From Nectonema munidae (lineage: Eukaryota; Nematomorpha; Nectonematoida; Nectonematidae): a stretch of DNA of 64,000 nucleotides. The DNA lies in the NCBI GenBank assembly GCA_030549495.1, contig JAUIRK010001021.1, forward strand, positions 62,001 through 126,000, written 5' to 3'. Positions 34,901 through 44,490 of the stretch are shown one piece after another. How positions within the stretch are numbered: position 1 is the first letter of the stretch; each line of letters starts with the position of its first letter. Below the pieces are notes generated by a model. It saw only the letters and a program-made list of their open reading frames with translations. It searched no databases and was not told the DNA's origin. The translations under genes and the position numbers were made by a program.

Positions 34901-37900
34901 AGTGTAATTATGCTCTATCCTAGGAGTCGCTAACTTGAAGCCTGTGAATTCCTTTTATATCTGCATTGTTCCATCTTAACATGTATAACATTTTATATAA
35001 AAGTATCTTTTCGAATCCTTTTCTCAAAAGCACGAAAGTATTGTCAAGTTTTAGCCGGTAAAAAACAGATTAATCCGACAATATTTACGAACTCGCGTTG
35101 TTAACGGGGTGAAAGAACTTTCATTTATTCAAAATTATTACAAAGGAGAATTTAAAATCATGGAAAAAACTTGATAATTAAAAAGTATATTTTTTTGCAT
35201 AAGTTCATTGAATGAAATATTTAATATAAGCTTTTAAAATTTTCATCGAATCGAGATTAATTGCGGCGCGTCATAAATCAATGCACCCTGCAGCTCAAAT
35301 TTGGTTAAGGGATTTATATACGCCGAACTTAGCTGTACACAACTCTCTCCCACACGCGTTCCCTACATATAAATAATGTCCTGGAAATATATATATTATA
35401 GGACTATCTTGTATCGGCATTTATGCTTTTTACTAGTGGGATAGTAAAGTTTCCAGATCTCACAAATTCAAAGAGCGAACATTGCCTTTTTAATCAAAAG
35501 ACCTTGAATTCAATTTTTTTCTTCAATTTATGTAAATCAATAAGTTAAATTATATTTACTAATTTGAAATCGTTTATAAAAAATGAAGACTTATCAACTT
35601 TTCCTATTTTAAAACTTAAATTTAAAAAGAATTCACTACTGCTTTTAAAAATACCTAGAAAATACTCATTTAAATAAGTTGTTCCCATTTTCCTCAACTT
35701 CAAAGTCTGACATTTGAAAGATTTCTTCATTAAAGATCCTTCTTCTCTTTTAGCATTTTAGAAAAGTTCTTGACAACGCAGACAAAAAGTATGAACTGAC
35801 TGCAGCGCTACCAGCATCTGCACTACGATTGGATGCCGGCTACGATTTCAAAGTTCTAAAAGAGTAAGTTCTTCGATTATTTATTACTTCAACTCGGCAA
35901 AGTAAAAACTACTTCTGAACACCCTTTTGAATGAAAGTCGATCTTATTAAGAGTAAACCCTGAAATCTTCTTATAACGGATTAATTGAGTATTGAGAAAA
36001 TGGTAACAAAAAATGCATAACTTTTCTATTATTCCATAATTCGATATTTATAATTAGGTGTTGCATATATCTGATAAACATATATTTTATATATTGGGAA
36101 ATAAATATTCTTTAAGTTAACTTTTTTATCTTATTATTATTAATTTTGTTTTTATGCAAACTTAAAATTTTTATAGTCATAACGTCTTTTTCCTTTTTAT
36201 TTGACTCACTTGGGCTCGCCAGACGCGTACCCTTTTGCACTCTATAAATAGCGTTTTTTCATCTATTTTTACTTTCGCGTCTATGTGACAACTTTTATTA
36301 TAAAATTTAAAAACCCGACATTTATTGCTTAAAATTAGTTTCATCAGATAAATATGATTGAAAGAAAATTTTTTTGGTATATTTTTTTTAATAATGGTGA
36401 AAATAAATTTTATTATAACTAATTAATTATTAAATTCATTAATTTACCAAAAAAAGTTTTTTTCAATTGTCCATTTTTTTGTTGGCAACTGTTATAGCCC
36501 GTCTTTGTCACAATATGATGAACCTAATTACTTACTTTAATTAAAATTTTGATTTGTGCTGAATTCTTTCGCTAAACAATTTCGCGCTATTTTTGTTTCA
36601 GGTCTTTTACAAGACTTCATTGTGAAAAATTTGAACCCAATTCCCTAATGAAAGCGAAAGACTTTGATATTCACAAAAAATTATTTGAAACTTACTATAT
36701 GATTCGTGCGACGCTCAAAAAAATAATGACTCGTTTTTAGTTTGCTAGACTACTTCTTTGTAATGGCGTATGACATTCATGGAGCATGGGAGAAGAAGAC
36801 GGGCGTAAATGCTCCCCTCCATAGCAAAGACAACGTCGACATCGTAAGCTTACGAATTATAAATGTTGCTTTTTTTTACCGACTGAAGAAAACATACATA
36901 CTACAGTTCCTTCTAGGATGGGACATTTTGATTCTCTCAAGTTGGTTATTTTTAGTTTGGCTTCATGCTTGAACGCCCACCTCTATTGACTCCTAATCGT
37001 TTGCACTAAAATGAATGCCAAACACAAATTTTTAACGTTTCATAGTTAATTGAAATGAATTGATGCCTTTTCTAAAAAGTGAAATGACTGAAAAATATTT
37101 TGGTTATGAAGTTAGAAAGAAAGAAAATTGATCTATAAGCATACACCAAAAATATTACATATTAAAGAAATTTTCTTAACAGATAGATAAAAGTATAATC
37201 AAAGCTAGAATGAACAGTGAACATATGTTTTCAGTGGAAGTCTAAGCGGAACACAAAAAGCTTGAAAATGAGTAGACATATATTATAAAAATATTTCAAA
37301 AAATATAAACAAAACTATCAATAGTTGGGAAATTTGATTAATAAAAAAATATTTGAGTTTTGAGAACAAGAATCTAATTGGGAGATTAGTTTGCCTCCCG
37401 CCAAACACCATGCAAAGACAAGGAAGCCAAAAAAACAGAATTAAGATCTTAATCTTCTTAAAATTTTTCCTTCTTTACTCATAATACGTGATGGGCTCTG
37501 GTGATAAACATCGTAAACTTCAATCATTTCTGTTTTCTTTGACAATGATTTTCATAGATTAATATTATTGATTTAATATTGATTTTTTACTCTTACTTAG
37601 TGTATATTGCTATTACGAGAGCTTGGCAAAGATCCACCAGAGACATCATCAATATATTGATAAGCGATTTGCAAAGATACTCTATATTTAATTGTAGCGT
37701 TTTTCGATGCCAAATTTTGTTAATTTTTCTTTATTGAAATTTGAAAAAATTTGGAATATCTTCCTCAAATCTAGAATAATAATAATTTTCTAAGATTAAA
37801 ATGTTGAGGACTAACAAAAATTTTTTTGCTTCATGTAAAAGTTTTTTAAAATGTGATTTGAAAGAATGCTTTTATCTTCTTTTTATGCGCTTGTCTTAAT

Positions 37901-40900
37901 AAATCAATAAATAAAATTAAAAAAAAACCAAATTACGCGCTATCATCGCATATTGGAAATGAAGTTACACTAACCTGCATAAACCTTGACTTTCACAGAT
38001 TCAAAGTATAACTTCGCGTTTAGAGACTAAAATAGATTTAGAGTAAAAAGTCTGCAAAAGGTTAAATTATCATATGAACTGGAATCAATCTGGGCAATTT
38101 AATATAACGAAATGAAATTAAGATGTAGTTTCCGTTGCAACTAAAATTTTATTCTACTTAAAAATGTTCATTGAGCGGAAATCAGGCGGCGAAGAAAATT
38201 GGGTGTTCAAATATATAACCGTTTATATTTATTGGTAGACAGCTGCGATGCAATACTTCCTAGATAAAGGAGTACCCAGTGAGCAAGTTGTTTTAGGCTT
38301 AGCAACATATGGCAGGACTTGGACATTAGCATCGGCATCAGACAACAGACTCGGCTCACCCAGTCAAGGTGCTGGTAGAGGAGGAAAGTATACGCAACAA
38401 GATGGAATTCTTGCCTACTACGAGGTAAGCTTGTGCTTTTGGATGTACCCTCCTACAATCTATTTATTTGAAATTTTTCTCAGCCTTCATCTCAAATTTC
38501 ATCTTTACACCCAAAGTAAAATATATTTTTATCCTGACACCCACAAAAATATAAGCCGTAACAAAAAAATGTTGGAGTCCCAGGGCAGGGGCGTAGCCAG
38601 AGGGGGCAAGGGGGCCCCCCCCCCCCCCCCCCCCCAAATACCTTTTCTGCCCCCCAAATACCAAATATTTTTACTACTTAATTAAAGTTCTTATTTTATT
38701 TCCAATATGCTTGCTCCCCTAAATTCCTTGCATGCCCCCCCCCCAACTTCCATTTTTTGGCTACGCCACTGTCCCCGGGTCCGGCTTATTTTTATTTACG
38801 CGCGAAATTTTTATAGAAAACTAACTAAAATATATACAAATAAAAAATATATTTCTTCAAGTTTTACAATTTTTTACAAGAATTAATTTAATGAGAAGTA
38901 AAAAATTTTAATCCTATCGCTCCATCTTTTCATTGAACTATTTAAAAATAAAATGTCATTAACTCGAGAGCCTTTTTAAATGTGTCCTTCTTTCATAAAT
39001 TTATTATCAATCCAGCTAAGATGAAGTTCCTTTCAATTGCTGCACGTGTAGCCATTATGCGAAGTACACTTCTGGGACAACTGATGAAAGAAATGGAAAA
39101 AGATTTGAAGTCAAAATGACGGACACTTATTTTGCGTCAAACTACATGCATACTGCATATGCCAACATAAACTTTTTCTCTATTAATTATAATATAAAGT
39201 ATATTACAAAAATGTTTGATTTGTATAGCGCCAATTAAATTACATTTACCTCATTTTTAATCATTCAACTTACAATTATGTCACCCACAATATAAAATTT
39301 CTTGCCCTCATGATTTTGTTTTGAAAGCGGAAACGCATGGGTACTCTCCATTGTGGGTAACCGCATAATCGTACGTACGGGTATAGTACTATAATTTTAA
39401 ATACCCATTACATTCAGAAGTTTGACCTTCGTGGGTTAAGACCATCATCACACAAATAACAAATAAACATGGTCCCCTAATACGTCTAGTGTTTTTTTTT
39501 ATCACGATTCGCAAATAATTTCTTTTATAAATACTGAAGGAAATGGATATAGAACCTAAATTTATATAAGCATAAAGCTATACAAAATGTTCTCTAAAAC
39601 ATTAGGGTAAACACGCGCAGAATTGAATTAAATTTACCGATAAATAACGGAAATTATTTACCCGTTCCCAGCTCCAATTGTATAATCAATGGAACGTTGT
39701 TTGTTAGAAAATGCTTTGCTCAAAAAATTGATTTTCCTACGCCAGATTTAAATTAAGGCTGTTTGAGGACATACCAGTGCCTGTGGCACATATGTTACGG
39801 AGCACTGGTTTATGATGCTACGGTAAATTTAGACGAGAATGAAATAATCAATTCTTTTTATGAAAGTTTATACTTTCATAGTTTAGCTCGTTAATTAGTA
39901 AATCATATTGCAATTGAGCACATGTCAAAATATAGGATTTGTATTTCACATCATCATTTTCCTTCAGAGGACTTTTATGTTTCGTTTTTCTTAAAAGTAA
40001 TAAATTTCCACCATAAAAATGGAGTACGAATTTTTACGTAAATAAAGGAAAATTTTTTCTCAAAACTCTTCATTTTAAGAACAAATTAAAAATAATGGGA
40101 TGCATTTCAGTGTTTTTAACTATTTTGAAAAAAAAACTTTTTTTTTAAATTTATTTTGATGTCAAAAACAGAAATAATTGCAATTTTAAATAAATATTTT
40201 CTAAATTCAATAATAATTTCAATGGAATCAAAAAATTTAAGGAAGGGCGGGGGGTCATCTATATATTATTCACAATAAAATTATTTCTTAGTTTAAATAA
40301 ACGAATTTTTCGCCGACAATCCGTTTTATCAAACAAACGCTATGAAGTGATAAGGAGTGGTTAATGTAGGAAGTTGCAAACGAAAATTCATTTGTTTAAA
40401 GCTTTGTCCCCAATAAATTGTTTACTCTATCCCTATTTACTTTATACGCAAATTTAATCAGTCATCCTCCATCCCAAAGGTGATTTAATCCTCGATTCAG
40501 CGAATAAACAGTCTTCGTTATTTAGATCATAGAGAATAACTGGAATGAAGAGTATGATGAAGCATCCAAGACTCCATTTGCTACGCATGATAAACAGTTT
40601 TTAAGTTACGACAACATGAAGAGTATTGAAGAAAAGGTATACATTTACTAAGATCACACTATTTACAAAGATGTGGGAAGTATGCTCGCTCCTTAGATGT
40701 TATTATTATCAAGTGATTCTTATGAGATTAAACGACAATTGCCTGAAACTACATATAAGAGCGGATACCATCAATAGTTGAAAATCATTATCTATTAAAT
40801 TCTAAATAAAAATTTTCCCTCCCCGATTGTATTTAGATTAAAATTGGGTTTCGGGACACATTTAAATTTTTAACTCGTCTATATTTACATTTGTCAAAAG

Positions 40901-41899
40901 TACATAGTAGCTAATTTTGTTTTTTTTTATTATAAAGTATTGAACAATTCAAAATATTTCTTCAATGCATGCGTATATGTAAAGTAGGAACAGTGCCGAA
41001 CCTATATCTTTTGAGCTCAGGAGCGAATCCAGTATCTCTTTAGACGAGGTAGATTGAGGGCTAAAACGTTTGAAAACTCAGTACATAGTGTACATCATGT
41101 TTTAAATCTTTTTTCATGTGAGTTTAACTTTGCATAGTTATTGTGTATTAAATATTGATTTAATATGAATGCAAAAATATCAAATATTTTTTAAGGTTAA
41201 ACAAAACTTTAAATTTATTTTAAAATGTTTAATGTTGAAAAAGTGGGCGAAAAAACTTCTTTCAAAAAGTGTGTATACTTTTATAAAGTTTTTTTATAAA
41301 TAATAATAATCCAGATAAAATGGGAATTGAAAAAGAAGCGATTTTGGAGGAAATTATTATTTGGTAAAATTTGTTTGAAAGGGGGTCCACAAGGATACAA
41401 CAGATACTCTCAAACAGAGTGAAATAGAAGCTAATTGCTCTTATTAATTTTTTAAACCTTTTTTTTAAGGGTTTAACTTTTAATCTTTGTAAAACGTGTA
41501 GATATTTAATTAGTTTTTGCAATTATTTCCTTCAAACTTGATTGAATATAATTTACATGAAATAGCAACTATTCATTTTTCACTATATTCAAGAATTCGA
41601 ATGTTTATTCAAAAAATGTATAGCAAAAAATTTCAAAGTTTTACAATAATATTTTCAATGTGTTTTCTTTTGAGTCAAAATTTGAAACATATTTTTAGTC
41701 GAAACTTGTGTGTGAGAAGAATTATGGTGGGATAATGGTTTGGGACTTGTCAATGGACATGAGAGAAAGGGACGAAGCGTTGTTTGCTTACTCCGGCGAC
41801 ATCATAGACAACAACTGCAAAATACCGAAGAGATCTGATAGGCCTAAACCGCGTACAACGAGAAAACCCATTGTTACCGAAGCTACAACGCCAAGTTAA
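28784..41899 (+). CDS. GH18 chitinase, eight visible exons, first exon missing
   Basis: Family 18 glycoside hydrolase, which cleaves beta-1,4 links of chitin; in arthropods such enzymes act outside the cell in cuticle turnover or the gut. Exons are 28784-28942, 28998-29121, 32129-32273, 35754-35863, 36741-36843, 38239-38424, 40526-40636 and 41699-41899. Every junction is GT-AG and all phases join, giving 378 visible residues without a stop until TAA at 41897. Hallmarks in order: KVGYFPNWTKW (strand 1), KIILSVGGWNAG (strand 3), DGFDIDWEYP with the catalytic Glu at 32226-32228, LTAALPA, FFVMAYDIHGAW, GLATYGRTW and GGIMVWDLSMD. The protein ends in a short Pro/Thr/Arg-rich tail with no chitin-binding domain. 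The first visible exon starts inside a codon, so an upstream exon with the start codon and presumably a signal peptide is not identified. It looks like an intact host gene. Confidence 0.93.
28998..29121 (+). CDS. Chitinase exon 2
   Basis: Encodes DTDLDFKALKKLK and the SxGG motif in ILSVGGWNAGPEG. The split Asp codon joins to exon 1. It ends with AT before GTAAAA. Confidence 0.9.
29695..29765 (-). repeat. tRNA-like SINE piece
   Basis: On the minus strand, GGTCTAGTCATGAAAG and then TCCGATCCACATTCG resemble tRNA A and B boxes. The start matches the better copy at 30805-30880. Short and diverged. Confidence 0.35.
30119..30185 (+). repeat. tRNA-like SINE piece
   Basis: TGTAGTGATGGAAGCG (A-box-like) is followed after about 25 bases by GAGTTCGAATGTC (B-box-like). 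The spacing suits a tRNA-derived SINE head. No full cloverleaf is apparent. Confidence 0.4.
30805..30880 (-). repeat. tRNA-derived SINE head
   Basis: On the minus strand, TGGTCTAGTGGTGGAAGTG (good A box) and TATTCGATCCTAGGGGC (B box) lie at tRNA-like spacing. It is the clearest of four such pieces in this intron. A functional tRNA is unlikely because the arms do not pair cleanly. Confidence 0.5.
31683..31745 (+). repeat. tRNA-like SINE piece
   Basis: Contains CTCGGTTCGACTCATC, a good B box, preceded by GATGGACTCAGCACGG. Downstream is a CTTTACCTTACC-type tail. The A box is weak. Confidence 0.4.
31908..32045. mobile_element. Small TTAA MITE (piggyBac-type)
   Basis: TTAA at 31908-31911 and 32042-32045 flank 15-bp terminal inverted repeats: CCCATTTAAGGCCAA on the left, TTGGCCGTAAATGGG on the right, one mismatch. 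The interior is only about 100 bp and repeats GCAGACGA three times. The terminal sequence differs from the large TTAA family here, so this is a second piggyBac-type MITE family. It lies 83 bp before chitinase exon 3. Confidence 0.85.
32129..32273 (+). CDS. Chitinase exon 3 with catalytic motif
   Basis: Encodes NGFDGFDIDWEYP, the DxxDxDxE catalytic signature. The general acid Glu codon is at 32226-32228. The acceptor is TTTGCAG and the donor GTAAGT. Confidence 0.95.
33199..33480 (-). pseudogene. pogo transposase, DDE part
   Basis: ALVIGKSRNPRCFENIKKFP, then NFQDWITNFDRKMEKEKSKV and ILFMDNPS. This is the DDE_1 region ending at the second catalytic Asp (FMDN). A stop separates the two parts, and the third catalytic region is not found. 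Confidence 0.7.
33480..34205 (-). pseudogene. hAT transposase fragment inside the pogo element
   Basis: Minus-strand pieces read TRWLALLPGMERILKIYDPL, NCPRILEEFFEKD, RWLEFVHNQAALFQNAIKLI and then LKWNDVQKSFDYITQNFP and IVECALSLPGTNA. This resembles hAT proteins of the DUF4371/zinc-finger-MYM-like type up to the C-terminal dimerisation region (LPGTNA.VER). Stops and frame changes break it. Immediately after GTNA the reading passes into pogo sequence (ALVIGKSRNPRCF). Confidence 0.6.
34209..34484 (-). pseudogene. pogo transposase, DNA-binding part
   Basis: The frame contains SNVSELDGKLLELFVNVRSQ then NLPINGVILQNKAIQ, matching the CENP-B-type HTH (LE..L..W....R..N.P..G..L..KA). Upstream residues are diverged. 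Confidence 0.65.
35754..35863 (+). CDS. Chitinase exon 4
   Basis: Encodes HFRKVLDNADKKYELTAALP then ASALRLDAGYDFKVLK. Of two nearby AG acceptors only the first keeps the frame open. The donor is GTAAGT. Confidence 0.9.
35864..36740 (+). other. Chitinase intron 4
   Basis: AT-rich intron of 877 bp. I see no repeat or gene in it. Confidence 0.75.
36741..36843 (+). CDS. Chitinase exon 5
   Basis: Encodes LLDYFFVMAYDIHGAWEKKT then GVNAPLHSKDNVDI. It contains the MxYD strand-6 motif, whose Asp and Tyr line the active site. The acceptor is TTTTTAG and the donor GTAAGC. Confidence 0.92.
36844..38238 (+). other. Chitinase intron 5
   Basis: AT-rich intron of 1.4 kb without recognisable features. Confidence 0.75.
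38239..38424 (+). CDS. Chitinase exon 6
   Basis: Encodes AAMQYFLDKGVPSEQVVLGL then ATYGRTWTLAS and QGAGRGGKYTQQDGILAYYE. This is the strand-7 GxxxYGR motif and the insertion domain. Phase 0 at both ends. Confidence 0.93.
38425..40525 (+). other. Chitinase intron 6
   Basis: A 2.1 kb intron with a hAT MITE at 38586-38771. The rest is AT-rich; a 37-bp palindrome-like segment (ACCAGTGC...GCACTGGT) lies near 39773-39810. Nothing else is recognised. Confidence 0.75.
38586..38771. mobile_element. hAT MITE with C-tract interior
   Basis: Ends are CAGGGGCGTAGCCAGAGGGG and the complement of CAGTGGCGTAGCCAAAAAAT. It is flanked by near-identical 8-bp duplications, TCCCAGGG (38578-38585) and TCCCCGGG (38772-38779), as expected of hAT elements. 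CAGNGGCGTAGCC ends are widespread among animal hAT MITEs. It contains a run of about 22 C that is likely to vary in length. Confidence 0.85.
40526..40636 (+). CDS. Chitinase exon 7
   Basis: Encodes NNWNEEYDEASKTPF and DKQFLSYDNMKSIEEK, the region before strand 8 with the SYD motif. Phase 0 at both ends; the donor is GTATAC. Confidence 0.9.
40637..41698 (+). other. Chitinase intron 7
   Basis: AT-rich intron of 1.06 kb with nothing recognisable. Confidence 0.75.
41699..41899 (+). CDS. Chitinase exon 8 (last)
   Basis: Encodes SKLVCEKNYGGIMVWDLSMD, with strand 8 and the Trp at the floor of the active site, then a basic Pro/Thr tail ending TEATTPS. The TAA stop is at 41897-41899. Confidence 0.93.
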   Translation, partial: SKLVCEKNYGGIMVWDLSMDMRERDEALFAYSGDIIDNNCKIPKRSDRPKPRTTRKPIVTEATTPS

Positions 41900-44490
41900 C
41901 ATCTGGATTTGAATATTTTTTAATTCTAATTAGAATTTGCTTCAAATGTTGTTCGAGATGAGTGCTCTGAACGCATAGGGGCTATGCAAGATTGGACAAT
42001 CTTTTTTAACGAACAAATCTTGTATACGCATATTAAAGTACTTGGAAAAGAGTACTTTCTGAAGTTTCTTACTATATTGAGATAGATGTTAAAAAAGATT
42101 GTATTTTATCCAATCAGATCCTCATTTGAATATTCAAAATAATTGATTCCATTCTAGCGTGATTTGATTAGTTAAAACAAAAATTATTCAACATTTTTTA
42201 TCCAATCGGATCAATCCACCTTCCCTCCCGTCATAAAAAAGGCCATAACACTTTAAATATTTAATAATATTTCGGCATACAAATACTTTATCTTGTTTCT
42301 CCCTTTGCAATAATCAGAATATGTATAATGTTAAAAAATGTAATAATGTTATATATGTTTTGAAATTCACTTAGTATACTTCTGTGCCTCCTTTAAAGAA
42401 TAGATTTTCCTATTTTCTTCTCACAATTGAATATGAGTAGAGTATCTGGGAACAGAAGGGTTTCCAAAATTGTCTTGACCGGTAAAATACTAATCTTATA
42501 ACAGTGATGTTTTTTTATACATTTTATTTCCACTTGGTGTCAAATAAGAGTTTATGGTAGCAAATAATGCAGATAAACAGAACAGAAAAACGTGAAAAAT
42601 TGATGATTTTTTAACTAATTTAATGATTTAATTTAATGAGTTGCATGAGAATTATGACAAGAATAAAGTTGCTCTTGTTTGCATTTGAAGAGATATTTCA
42701 CGGAAAAGCTGTAATTTTTCAAACTAATCGCGTTACTGCCTCTAAACATTTTATAATATATCGGATTTCTCTTCCCATGGAAATAAGAAAATGTGTCCTT
42801 ATGTGTATTTGTAGTTTAGGGTTAATAGTGGTTTAGTAGCCATTTTAAGTTACAAGAGCTGATGGGGAAAATTTATTATATTTCATTTATATATAATAAT
42901 TTATTTTAACCTGAAAAAAATTATATTTTCAATGAATGATACTACTTGGTGGTTGTTTTAGTGGCAATTTATTTAATACAATTAATGTCTTCGCTGAGGC
43001 TTTGAAACTTATTTGTGCTAATGATTTTTATGCTTTAAATTGTTCTGTGAATACTCGGGGGTCGCTAACTGCTGTTTTTAATAACAAAAATGAAATGGAA
43101 AACAGCTTGAGTGAAATGAATGGAGCCAAATTGAGATTTTGTTCTACTTTATTTTTCTACCTAGTGCCACCAGAAGTTGCTTCAGCCTGTAAAGGAACGA
43201 GTAGTTTTTCGTGCTATCCAAATGATTGCAAGTAAATAAAAATGGAGAAACCAACTTTACTTTTTATATTACGCAACCCACTTTAGAAAGTTCATTCATT
43301 GCGTCAACAAGAAAGCGATGGTAAAGTCATGCCCGCCCACTTTGTTTTGGAATCCGAAGAGTCAAAGTTGTGATTTTAAGTGCCATTGTTAATTTAAATG
43401 CTTTGTTATTCTTATTTCCTTTTAGATATGATCACATTTTGATCAACGATTTTATGTATATTTTGGTTTTATGAAAAAATAAAAAGCAATTCCTTTATTA
43501 ATTGACATTTATTTAAAAAACAAAGATAGTTATGAACGATAACGAATGTTTTCATCGATAAAGATGCGACTAAAAAGCCCAACTCAAGACAACCTCAACT
43601 ATTTTACTTTCAGAGGACATGGAAAGAAGCTGAAAAATCCATCACTGATGTTCTCTTTCATGACCAAATTTGATCTGATTTCGCTATCCTTTTCCTTTCG
43701 ATTTAGGGGTATATTCTCTCAAAAAATGCTTCCTCTTCTAGATCAGGTTGACATGCCTTCTCATTGTCTAAAAAAGAAAGATTTCAAAAATTATCCCCTT
43801 TCAGCACTTTCTTTGATTTGTCCACCTTCAATTTATTGATTGCAGAAAACTTAATTTTTGGCTAACTGTTTTTGATTAAAGAATTAAATTTTTCATATCA
43901 AATTTGCTGAAGGTCTCAAAGTTTAAATTTAAATGTTTCATATTTCACCTCAAAATTTTCCAAATTTTTCTATAATAACCCTATAGATGGCTTCGTGTAT
44001 TATAATATATCGGATGAAAAATTTGTTCACCTGGCAGTAAAATTTTTTATGAGACCGAGAACTCAAAATATCACATCACCTCTTTTAGATTTTCTGCTCC
44101 TTTCAGCATCTTATTCGACAGTTAGTTCACATAGCGCTCCGAATGCTGACTCGAGAGATAACTTTAGTCATATGCCCAGATAGGAACTCCTTTTTCTTAG
44201 CATTCGAATTCCTTATCGGCTGGTGCAAATACTCTCATGCTCTTCAAGGCAGTCGTTCTCAGCCTTATAATAATCAAAGGGACCCATTTGATGATTTGTC
44301 AAAATTTATTCCCGATTTCCAAAATTATTTACGTCAAAAGTTGAATTCTAAGAACTTTTTTCATAAATTTACTTTGAAAATAAGTGAAAAACAGTTTTGC
44401 TTCATTTATATATTCATTCTAAATTTTTAATACGGTTCTTTGACTACGAGAGGTTATGATAAAGAAAGCACTGATACACAAAGTTTTTAA
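41900..44490. other. Intergenic region downstream of chitinase
   Basis: About 2.6 kb. ATTAAA at 42032-42037 could serve as the chitinase polyadenylation signal. Several small plus-strand frames (42636-42836, 42936-43235, 43546-43839, 44143-44430) show no domain I know. The one at 42936-43235 ends in a Cys-bearing segment (ASACKGTSSFSCYPNDCK) followed at once by AATAAA, so it might be a terminal exon, but I cannot assign it. TTTTATCCAATC(A/G)GATC occurs twice near 42110 and 42200. Confidence 0.4.

Larger units (their letters stand above)
32274..35753 (+). other. Chitinase intron 3
   Basis: A 3.5 kb intron, two thirds of it a pogo-type element (32503-34844). The rest (32274-32502 and 34845-35753) is AT-rich with nothing recognisable. 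Confidence 0.8.
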
